From: Siminovitchia acidinfaciens
GTDB taxonomy: Bacteria; Bacillota; Bacilli; Bacillales; Bacillaceae_C
Direction: 5' to 3'
DNA length: 64,000 nt
Assembly (NCBI RefSeq): GCF_003605385.1
Contig: NZ_QYTV02000001.1
Span: 212,946 to 276,945 of the forward strand
The notes beneath the pieces were generated by a model. That model searched no databases. It saw only the letters and a list, made by a program, of their open reading frames with translations, and was not told where the DNA came from. Every line of letters begins with the position of its first letter. Positions within the stretch are counted from its first letter, which is position 1. Shown here in pieces: positions 49,386 to 56,601 of this stretch. A program made the position numbers and the translations under genes.

Positions 49386-49874
49386 TTATTGGTTGAATTT
49401 TCCGAACCTACCTCGGTAGTACACCAGTGGGTCTTTCTCTGAGACTTTAATACTCTTCACTTTTCCAAGGAACACGGAGTGTGTTCCACCCGTGATCTCT
49501 TCGGCCACTTCACATTCAAAGATAGTGAGCGATTCATTTAATACGAGAAGTCCATTTTCTGTTCGGGATGCATCCACCCCCTGGAATTTATCCGGCTGTG
49601 GGGTAGCAAATCTTTTTGCGGTGTCCGCTTGATTTTCTTCTAAAATATTAACTGTGAAAAAACGAGATGTTGCAATAGCGTTACAAGTACCTGTATTTTG
49701 ATTCACGCAAATCAGCAGCATGGGCGGTTCCAATGAAACAGAACTGACTGCGCTAGCAGTGATTCCATAATCCTGTCCATCGAGTTGGGATGTGATTACA
49801 GAAACGCCGCTGGTGAAATGTCCAATAGCATTCCTAAAAGATTCTGAAGTCACCTTCTCTTGAACTTGATTCAA
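49386..49874 (-). CDS. HpaC-type flavin reductase
   Basis: 162 aa, flavin reductase split-barrel family: FTSGVSVITSQLDGQDYGITASAVSSVSLEPPMLLICVNQ and the AEEITGGTHSVFLGKV C-terminal motif. It supplies reduced flavin to the adjacent HpaB-type enzyme. The TTG at 49874 is preferred because GGAGGG lies just upstream within the longer frame; the ATG at 49892 has no ribosome site. First gene of the module 2 operon, about 65 nt after a sigma-54 promoter. Confidence 0.87.
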   Translation of the reverse strand: MNQVQEKVTSESFRNAIGHFTSGVSVITSQLDGQDYGITASAVSSVSLEPPMLLICVNQNTGTCNAIATSRFFTVNILEENQADTAKRFATPQPDKFQGVDASRTENGLLVLNESLTIFECEVAEEITGGTHSVFLGKVKSIKVSEKDPLVYYRGRFGKFNQ

Positions 49875-49938
49875 CGTAATCCCTCCGTTCATTCTCTAAG
49901 TTTAAAAAGGAGCATTGATCCTTTTGCTATTACTAAAT

Positions 49939-49954
49939 TGCAAGTAGTGTGCCA
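49939..49954 (-). promoter_or_regulatory. Sigma-54 promoter of the HpaC-HpaB operon
   Basis: On the minus strand TGGCACACTACTTGCA is a full -24/-12 match with correct GG-GC spacing. A weak cre-like sequence (three mismatches) is at 49963-49977. Confidence 0.92.
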
Positions 49955-50002
49955 ATCTTATAAAGTCAACGCTTTTAGGGAGTTTTGCTATTATTTAAAG
50001 GG

Positions 50003-50036
50003 TTTTGCGTGCAAAAAAAGAAAAGATATTGCGCAA
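50003..50036 (-). promoter_or_regulatory. Activator sites for the HpaC-HpaB operon
   Basis: Two palindromes: TTTTGCGTGCAAAA (50003-50016) and TTGCGCAA (50029-50036). They share the TTTGCG core with the sites before the symporter and activator 2 genes at 51761-51783, and differ from the TTTGCATGC class near hutU. They lie 50-95 bp upstream of the promoter, just past the symporter stop codon. Confidence 0.6.
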
Positions 50037-50045
50037 AATTTGCTC

Positions 50046-51527
50046 CTATGAGATTTTTTCTTTTGTATCATCACCGGCGACTGCTTTCCTTGATTGTGTG
50101 CTTTCGAGAAAGCGAGCAACCTTTTCGTATTCAGGTTTTGTGAAATAGCTGACAATGATATAAGATAGCAATCCTAAAGATAGGCCATACAAAATTCTTT
50201 CAGCTGAGTCCGGCCAGAAAGTTGGGAGTTTTACCCCCATGTCAACCATGAAGTTGTATAAGACAAAGGAACTTCCCGCGAGTAAACTTGCAATAGCACC
50301 TGCCGCTGTACCTCTTTTCCAAATAAAAGCAAAAATAAGTGGAACCAATACTCCGGATGCCAAAATATCACTAGACATCCAAAGCACCCACAGTGCATCG
50401 GGAATCCTTACCGAAATAATTGCTCCAACCAGGCTGATTCCTACTGTCGAAGCAATGCCTACGCGGACCACTGTTTTGTTGGACGCATTCGGGCTGACGT
50501 ATCGATTATAGAAGTCTGTTACATATAGGGATCCGGTGTTAATGGCTGTACTCATCGTTGACATGATCGCAGCGGCTACTCCCAAAAAGACGATGCTTCC
50601 TAAAATGGGGTTTAGATACTCGGTCGTAATAGCGGCTACAATTCCGCCTTCAGGCAATTCATTAAAAAGTGCACCGCTGGCTACCCCGATGATTGCAACA
50701 AGGAAATACAAGGGTATAAAGAAAACAATTCCCCCTAAAGGCATTTTTCGTGCCTCCCCTTCATCCTTCGTAGCGGCTAAACGTTGCCAGGCGTCTGCAC
50801 TGATGATCCACGCAAGCCCGAACGAGAGCAGGTAGAAAAAATTATTGCGGAAATTGGCAAAGAAATTAAAGTAATCGTCCTGTCCTTTCACTGCTGCAGC
50901 AGATTGAATGCTTTCCCATCCGCCGGAATGTTTCAGCGCCACCGCCGCAGTGATAACAAGTCCAATGGCAAGTAGGCCGAATTGGATGATATCCGTCAGT
51001 ACAACGGCTCTGAAACCTCCAATAGATGAATAAACAGCCACAATAGATACACCTAGGATAATGGCAGTCAAATAAGTGGTGCCGAACATAGACGAAAAGA
51101 ACTTTCCAAGGGCTACCATCTGGGAAGATGCGAAGGTGATCATATACCAGATGACGATAACGCTTACAATCAATCCGGCCGTTCGGTTATATCGATTCTC
51201 GATGATTTCCGTTTGTGAGAGTGACCCTACATTTCTAATAGCTTTAGCGAGAAAATATAAGACGATGGAGGCAGCAATTGACGGAGAGCCAATAATCCAC
51301 CAGGCGCTTATTCCTTGTTCGAAAGATTGATCCACTGATACAAGAGCTGATGTGCCTCCAAACCAAGAAGCTACAAAAGTCATTGCCAGCGCCCAGTGAG
51401 GAAACTTTCTCCCCGCCAAGAAAAAGTCTTCTTTCGTTTCATTTTTGTTCTTTCTGACACTGACAAAAAGCAAAACTCCGAAATAAATTAATAAGCTGGC
51501 AATTGCCCAAGTTTTATAAATGATCAT
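50046..51527 (-). CDS. Sodium:solute symporter (copy 2)
   Basis: 493 aa SSS-family transporter paralogous to 38517-40001: KNKNETKEDFFLAGRKFPHWALAMTFVASWFGGTSAL and GGFRAVVLTDIIQ. It has its own sigma-54 promoter and precedes the HpaC-HpaB operon in the same direction. Likely imports the substrate of the module 2 pathway. Confidence 0.88.
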   Translation of the reverse strand: MIIYKTWAIASLLIYFGVLLFVSVRKNKNETKEDFFLAGRKFPHWALAMTFVASWFGGTSALVSVDQSFEQGISAWWIIGSPSIAASIVLYFLAKAIRNVGSLSQTEIIENRYNRTAGLIVSVIVIWYMITFASSQMVALGKFFSSMFGTTYLTAIILGVSIVAVYSSIGGFRAVVLTDIIQFGLLAIGLVITAAVALKHSGGWESIQSAAAVKGQDDYFNFFANFRNNFFYLLSFGLAWIISADAWQRLAATKDEGEARKMPLGGIVFFIPLYFLVAIIGVASGALFNELPEGGIVAAITTEYLNPILGSIVFLGVAAAIMSTMSTAINTGSLYVTDFYNRYVSPNASNKTVVRVGIASTVGISLVGAIISVRIPDALWVLWMSSDILASGVLVPLIFAFIWKRGTAAGAIASLLAGSSFVLYNFMVDMGVKLPTFWPDSAERILYGLSLGLLSYIIVSYFTKPEYEKVARFLESTQSRKAVAGDDTKEKIS

Positions 51528-51655
51528 TTTATTCCCCCCATGTAATCTAATAATTTTTTACCATGCATGAATTGACTGGAATCGATTAGAATTATGCGTT
51601 ATATGGCATGTAGTATTTAGACATCCACTCCTTTTTTGTCGTTTAATAATATAGT

Positions 51656-51671
51656 TGCAACAAACATGCCA
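51656..51671 (-). promoter_or_regulatory. Sigma-54 promoter of symporter copy 2
   Basis: On the minus strand TGGCATGTTTGTTGCA has one deviation (T for C) from TGGCAC-N5-TTGCA and correct spacing, 129 bp before the symporter start codon. Confidence 0.85.
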
Positions 51672-51716
51672 ATCTTTAGAAAAAAACAAAATGTGATAAA
51701 ATAGAGTCAGTTCATA

Positions 51717-51731
51717 TTAAAAACGCTTTCA
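51717..51731. promoter_or_regulatory. Candidate CcpA cre site
   Basis: TTAAAAACGCTTTCA matches WTGNAANCGNWWNCA with one mismatch. It lies between the activator sites and the symporter's sigma-54 promoter, and upstream of activator 2, so it could repress both. Confidence 0.5.
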
Positions 51732-51760
51732 CTAAATATATTGGATGCAAAAAAACAGCT

Positions 51761-51783
51761 GCAAATTTGCGATTTTGCGCAAA
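51761..51783. promoter_or_regulatory. Activator 2 binding sites
   Basis: GCAAATTTGC (51761-51770) and TTTGCGCAAA (51774-51783) are adjacent perfect palindromes of the TTTGCG class. They are about 110 bp upstream of the -24/-12 promoter and directly before the activator 2 gene, so activator 2 may also control its own expression. Confidence 0.6.
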
Positions 51784-51817
51784 TTTTGCTTAAAGAATGC
51801 TCGGGGGGATGAGGGTA

Positions 51818-53479
51818 ATGCGAATTTCAGATATGGGCTCTGTATTTGCACAAATGAATGAGGGTGTGCTGCTTCTTGATGGGGAAGGCAATGTTATATA
51901 TGAAGCGGGGGATGTTGCCGCAAGCTTATCTAATTTATTGTCTGTGAGCAGCGGGGCAGATTCAATAATAATAGACGGTAAAACGTATGAATTGAAAGTT
52001 CAGGAAGTAGTTGTCGGAAACAGACAAGTAACTATTATTCTCGTAAATGAGGATGATAGAGGTACTAAGCTGGCCGCGTTGGAGCAAATCGTTGATTCCA
52101 TCAACCAAGGAATCATGGCGAGCGATTCTGAGGGCAGGATTTTCATTTACAATGAAGCTCAAGAAAAACTGGAAAATATGAAAAGGGACGATGTGATCGG
52201 AAAGTATTTGTGGGAGGTTTATCGGATCGACCCCAAGACATCAGAGCATAGAGGGGTCTATAGAACAAGGGAGCCGATCATCGGCCAATACAGGGCGCAT
52301 GCATACATAGACGGCGAGCCGCAATATACAACTTATAGCACCTATCCTTTAGTGAAAAACGACAAATCTCTCGGAGCTTTCTCCATATGTATGAATGATA
52401 CGAAACTAAAAAAATTGCTTCATGAAACAGTGGAGTTGAAAAGGAAGCTTTTTCAACCGCCAAAAGCAAAAAACGAAACGGATAATGGTACATCTTTTAG
52501 CTTCGAAGATATAAAAGGAGAAAGTAGTGAGTTAAATAAGCTGATACAGGAAGCGCAAAATTTTGCTGTATATAATACCGATGTCTTAATTGTCGGGGAG
52601 ACCGGAACGGGGAAAGAACTATTTGCCCAAAGCATCCATAACTTCAGTCCACGGGCAAACAGCCCTTTTATTGCAGTTAACTGCGCTGCAATCCCGGAAA
52701 CCCTGCTGGAAAGCACGTTGTTTGGAACAACAAAAGGAGCATATACTGGGGCGGTAGATCAAGCAGGTCTCTTTGAATATGCCCAAAAGGGCACACTGTT
52801 CCTGGATGAAATCAACTCGATGCCAATGTCTTTGCAAGTAAAGCTCATTAGGGTACTAGAGGAGAGAAAAGTAAGAAGAGTGGGCTCAAACATTGTCACC
52901 CCGGTTAATTGTCAAATTATCACAGCATCCAATGAAGATCCGCAGGTCCTCATAAAAAAAGAAAAATTACGCCTGGATTTGTATTATAGAATTGCAAAGA
53001 CTTGTTTGCTTATTCCACCGCTTAGAAGCCGGCAAAAAGACCTTACATTTTATTTTCGATATTTTATTAGTAAATGCAATGAGAAATTCAATAAACATAT
53101 AAGGGGAATATCAAATGAGTTGGAAGAGTTGTTTTTACAATATGATTGGCCCGGAAATGTTAGGGAATTGGAGCATGTAATGGAAAATATCGTATTACGA
53201 ACGGATCCCTCTGATCAGTATCTTGATTTAAAGCATGTTCCCGATTATCTAAAAGCAATGATGGAAAACGAAGAAGAGAAAAGGAAGTCCATCGGGCAAC
53301 AGGAAGACACGGTTAAAAGCGTGCAAAAATTGTCAGAGGACAACATAAAAAACGAACTAGAAAAAACGAACTGGAATATTACGCAAGCTGCGAGAAACTT
53401 TGGACTATCACGTCAAAACCTGCAGTATTATATAAAAAAATTCAATTTAAAAAAAGAAGAAGATGTAGTTGAAAAATAA
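51818..53479 (+). CDS. Sigma-54-dependent activator 2 (PAS, AAA+, Fis HTH)
   Basis: 553 aa, paralogous to activator 1 over its whole length: PAS domain (EQIVDSINQGIMASDSEGRIFIYN), Walker A GETGTGKE, the sigma-54 loop as GAYTGA (Tyr for the usual Phe), Walker B TLFLDEINSM and C-terminal HTH (AARNFGLSRQNLQYYIKKF). The ATG at 51818 is preferred because the six-G ribosome site is 9 nt upstream; 51797 and 51809 are in-frame alternatives. Divergent from symporter copy 2. Its recognition helix differs from activator 1, in line with the different palindromes nearby. Confidence 0.91.
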   Translation: MRISDMGSVFAQMNEGVLLLDGEGNVIYEAGDVAASLSNLLSVSSGADSIIIDGKTYELKVQEVVVGNRQVTIILVNEDDRGTKLAALEQIVDSINQGIMASDSEGRIFIYNEAQEKLENMKRDDVIGKYLWEVYRIDPKTSEHRGVYRTREPIIGQYRAHAYIDGEPQYTTYSTYPLVKNDKSLGAFSICMNDTKLKKLLHETVELKRKLFQPPKAKNETDNGTSFSFEDIKGESSELNKLIQEAQNFAVYNTDVLIVGETGTGKELFAQSIHNFSPRANSPFIAVNCAAIPETLLESTLFGTTKGAYTGAVDQAGLFEYAQKGTLFLDEINSMPMSLQVKLIRVLEERKVRRVGSNIVTPVNCQIITASNEDPQVLIKKEKLRLDLYYRIAKTCLLIPPLRSRQKDLTFYFRYFISKCNEKFNKHIRGISNELEELFLQYDWPGNVRELEHVMENIVLRTDPSDQYLDLKHVPDYLKAMMENEEEKRKSIGQQEDTVKSVQKLSEDNIKNELEKTNWNITQAARNFGLSRQNLQYYIKKFNLKKEEDVVEK

Positions 53480-53480
53480 A

Positions 53481-53508
53481 AAGTCCAATTCATTTGTGAA
53501 TTGGACTT
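53481..53508 (-). terminator. Terminator after the racemase gene
   Basis: AAGTCCAATTC pairs with GAATTGGACTT around a 6-nt loop. Read on the minus strand it is followed by a T-rich tail, so it mainly serves the racemase operon and is shared with the end of activator 2. Confidence 0.8.
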
Positions 53509-53515
53509 ACCCTTG

Positions 53516-54658
53516 TCAAGGTATCGGATGCGGCGTCTCCGCAGTAGTTATGCTCTCTTTTTCAACCGTCAGCTGTTCAAGCTTCTCACGGTTGACTTCA
53601 AATCCAATCCCCGACCCTGTGTGCACCTGGATGATTCCGTGATCCATGGTGACTTCAGGTTGGATGATATCTTCGTCCCAATAGTGGGAAGAAGGAGCGG
53701 TATCTCCCGGAATTGTAAAGTTTGATAGGGAAGTCAACGCGATGTTGTGAGCACGACCGATCCCTGTTTCCAGCATTCCGCCGCACCAGACTGGTACTCC
53801 GTTATCCCTGCACAGATCGTGGATCCGGATAGATTCACCCAATCCTCCAACACGGCCAATTTTAATATTGATGATGCGGCAGCTGCCCAGTTGCAGGGCT
53901 TTCCTCGCATCTTCCAGGCTATGAATACTTTCATCCAGGCAGACCGGAGTCTGGATTTCTTTTTGCAGTGTCGCATGGTCAATAATATCATCATGGGCAA
54001 GCGGCTGCTCGATCATCATGAGATTATATTGATCGAGCTTTTTCAAATGCTCGATGTCGTTTAATGTATAAGCAGAGTTGGCGTCAGCCATCAAAGGAAT
54101 GTCCGGGAATTCTTTGCGGACCGCTTCGATATAATCCAAGTCCGCTCCAGGAGCAATTTTCACCTTTAGCTTTCTAAATCCTTCGTCCACATACTCGCCG
54201 ATTTTCTCCACCAATTTTTCAGGAGTCGCCTGGATTCCAATGCTTTTTCCAACCTCGATTTCCGTTTTTGTTCCACCGATCAGCTCAGATAGAGGCATGT
54301 TGTTTTTCTTCGCAAAGACATCCCAAATTGCTGTTTCAATCGCAGACTTCGCAATCTGGTTTCTTCTGACGAAGGTGAGCATGTCATGGACATCCAGCGG
54401 ATGCTCAATCGTTTTATGAATGATCTTTGGAATGAGGAAATCTTTCAACATATAGACAGCAGTATGTGTGGTTTCCTCATTATAATAAGGTTCATCACTT
54501 GTTGTCGTTTCTCCCCAACCGGAAATCCCTGATTCATCAATGGCTTCCACAAGACAAATATGCTTCTCCTCGAATGTGCCGAAGCTCGTTGTAAAAGGCG
54601 CAACCAATTTCATTTTTACTGTATGAAGGATAACTTCTTTAATTTTTACGGGTTTCAA
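53516..54658 (-). CDS. N-succinylamino acid racemase / o-succinylbenzoate synthase family (MenC-like)
   Basis: 380 aa, enolase superfamily. The catalytic Lys pair lies in KLKVKIAPG and NIKIGRVGG, metal ligands in PLMADANSAY (Asp), MIEQPL (Glu) and VCLDESI (Asp), with the GGMLETGIGR motif. Such enzymes racemise N-succinyl or N-acyl amino acids and may also make o-succinylbenzoate. Overlap of 20 nt with an M20 amidohydrolase and a GNAT gene at 43966 support the racemase role. No other men gene is present. Confidence 0.85.
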   Translation of the reverse strand: MKPVKIKEVILHTVKMKLVAPFTTSFGTFEEKHICLVEAIDESGISGWGETTTSDEPYYNEETTHTAVYMLKDFLIPKIIHKTIEHPLDVHDMLTFVRRNQIAKSAIETAIWDVFAKKNNMPLSELIGGTKTEIEVGKSIGIQATPEKLVEKIGEYVDEGFRKLKVKIAPGADLDYIEAVRKEFPDIPLMADANSAYTLNDIEHLKKLDQYNLMMIEQPLAHDDIIDHATLQKEIQTPVCLDESIHSLEDARKALQLGSCRIINIKIGRVGGLGESIRIHDLCRDNGVPVWCGGMLETGIGRAHNIALTSLSNFTIPGDTAPSSHYWDEDIIQPEVTMDHGIIQVHTGSGIGFEVNREKLEQLTVEKESITTAETPHPIP

Positions 54659-55796
54659 TGCTGGCTCTCTCCTTTTTGGCTATCACTTGAACAATTTCTG
54701 CAATTATATCAATTCCATTAAATAAAGCTTCACGATTAAAAGTCATATGCGGATGGTGGAGCCCGGGTTTCAAATCGCATCCAAGCCCGATCATCGTTGC
54801 TTTCAATTCCGGTTTTTTGATCGTGTAAAAATGGAAATCGTCTCCGCCCGGTGTTATCAGCGCTTCCATCGTCTTTTCAGGACCCAATACATTGGAAATT
54901 GCCTGTCTGGAAATCTCTTCGGCTTCTGGAGCAACTTCCGCTGCTGGAATTCCGTAATCATCGGTAATTTTTATTTTTGATTGAAAAAGCTTCTCCGTAG
55001 CTTCCAATGTTTCATAGACTTTTTCGGTTAACTGTTTCATATGCTTGTTCGTCTGTGCTCTCAGGTCAAAAGCCAATGAGGCTTGGCCCGGGATGATGTT
55101 TGTGCTTTTTCCGCCAGCGTGGAACTTTGTGACTTTTACAGAATACGGCACAGTGGGATCCAGGTGGATGGCGTTAATTGCATTCACAATGTGAGTTCCG
55201 ACATCGATGGCATTACTCGTCAGATGAGGTCTTGCTCCGTGAGCATCGTCACCGATAATGTCACATTCGATTGAATTGGCGGCCCCATGAATGATTGCTG
55301 GGGTTGCATACCCGTCCGGTGCCTCCTGTACGGGACGCAAATGGATACCGAATAAATAATCCACGTCATCGACAGCGCCTTTTTCAATCATTTTCAGCGC
55401 TCCGTCACCGACCTCTTCCGCCGGTTGGAAAATAAAACGGATTGTCACTAGGTCCTTAATGGAAGGATCTTTAGCTAGTTTCCATAAAGTGCCGAGCACC
55501 ATTGTCATGTGGGCATCATGGCCGCATGAGTGGTTGGCCTGGAACTTTCCGTCCACTTCCTGCCATAGGGCATCCATATCCGCGCGTACCGCGACAACCG
55601 GTTTGCCGTTTGCAACATCGCCGAAATCAGCTATGACGCCTGTACAATCGCTGAATGTCTGCACTTTGCAGCCTGCTTTTTCAAGATGCTCTTTAATAAA
55701 TCGGTTAGTATTCTCCTCCTCCCAGCTGAGCTCGGGATGAGCGTGAAGGTAATCAAAGGTGTCATAAACGTGCTGTCTAAATTGTTCGTCTGGCAT
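54639..55796 (-). CDS. M20D amidohydrolase, probable N-acyl/N-succinyl-L-amino acid hydrolase
   Basis: 385 aa. Metal ligands typical of M20D: HSCGHDAHM, QPAEEVGDGA, GIHLRP and LHHPHMTF. In Geobacillus the equivalent gene next to the racemase removes the succinyl group from the L-isomer, which drives D- to L-conversion. The ATG at 55796 is preferred over the TTG at 55817 because AAGGAA lies about 10 nt upstream. Not closely related to the two M20 proteins of the imidazole island. Confidence 0.87.
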   Translation of the reverse strand: MPDEQFRQHVYDTFDYLHAHPELSWEEENTNRFIKEHLEKAGCKVQTFSDCTGVIADFGDVANGKPVVAVRADMDALWQEVDGKFQANHSCGHDAHMTMVLGTLWKLAKDPSIKDLVTIRFIFQPAEEVGDGALKMIEKGAVDDVDYLFGIHLRPVQEAPDGYATPAIIHGAANSIECDIIGDDAHGARPHLTSNAIDVGTHIVNAINAIHLDPTVPYSVKVTKFHAGGKSTNIIPGQASLAFDLRAQTNKHMKQLTEKVYETLEATEKLFQSKIKITDDYGIPAAEVAPEAEEISRQAISNVLGPEKTMEALITPGGDDFHFYTIKKPELKATMIGLGCDLKPGLHHPHMTFNREALFNGIDIIAEIVQVIAKKERASIETRKN

Positions 55797-56130
55797 ACTT
55801 GGTGATTTCCTTTCCAAATAACGTATTTGTGTGAAAAGCAGGTGATTCCGCTTTTACAGTATGTCTGATGGTTTATTATATGAAAAATGGGTATGAGAAG
55901 TCGCCCTGGATAGCTGTCAACAGCCGAAAAAAGGCGAATGACCATCCATTCATATTTGGCGCCTATTTGTTTCACATAATATTGTGCGGGCATGATGTTC
56001 TACTATAAATTATAGGCTTCTAGAATAGGGGAATCAACTGATCGAGTGAAATTGTTTGGAAAGTCTGAAAGATGGAATTGTTTCGGAGACTTTTTTATAA
56101 AAAAAGAAGGAATGAACGCGGGACATTTAT

Positions 56131-56286
56131 TTAATACTTTTGGTGGTTTCTTTTATTGAGTGCATGGGCGAGTACCATGACATCTTCCATGATATCGGCC
56201 TTTTTATTGTGTGGAGAGCGCTCGTAGTCATTGAGCAGACGGCGCATCTCTCTAACGAAAAGTTGACTTTCTTCTGTGATAAACAT
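56131..56286 (-). CDS. Small hypothetical protein (51 aa)
   Basis: Begins MFITEESQLFVREMRRLLND and ends in NKRNHQKY. Hydrophilic, largely helical, no membrane segment. A GGGGG ribosome-like site lies 7 nt before the ATG. It is the only plausible gene in 55797-56601; the rest of that gap holds AT-rich sequence with no terminator or RNA gene I can name. Function unknown. Confidence 0.5.
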   Translation of the reverse strand: MFITEESQLFVREMRRLLNDYERSPHNKKADIMEDVMVLAHALNKRNHQKY

Positions 56287-56601
56287 AAGGTGGCCCCCGT
56301 AATACTATGTTTTTAAAAAATTCAAAGTTCGTGGCACAAGATTCATCGCGGCAGGTTCCCTCATCAATTCCTCCTTAAGAATCTATTCTTCCTATATCCA
56401 TTATTTCAGTTTTTAAACATTTGTAACATTATTGTCATATTCACTGTAGTGGTTTCCTCTCCTTATACCGTCTAATAGAGGAAAGGATACAAAAGAGAGA
56501 ATTTTGAATCCTTTTGATCGTTGAATCGTTATCATTCATTGTCGGGTTCTTAAGGGTTCCTGAAAAAAGGAAGAACCAATTACTTGCTAGGGGGAAATAT
56601 T

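Noticed and set aside
53516-54658. Assignment as menaquinone MenC
   Set aside because: No men genes nearby, and it overlaps an M20 amidohydrolase gene with a GNAT gene in the neighbourhood, which fits N-succinylamino acid racemase. Dual activity stays possible.
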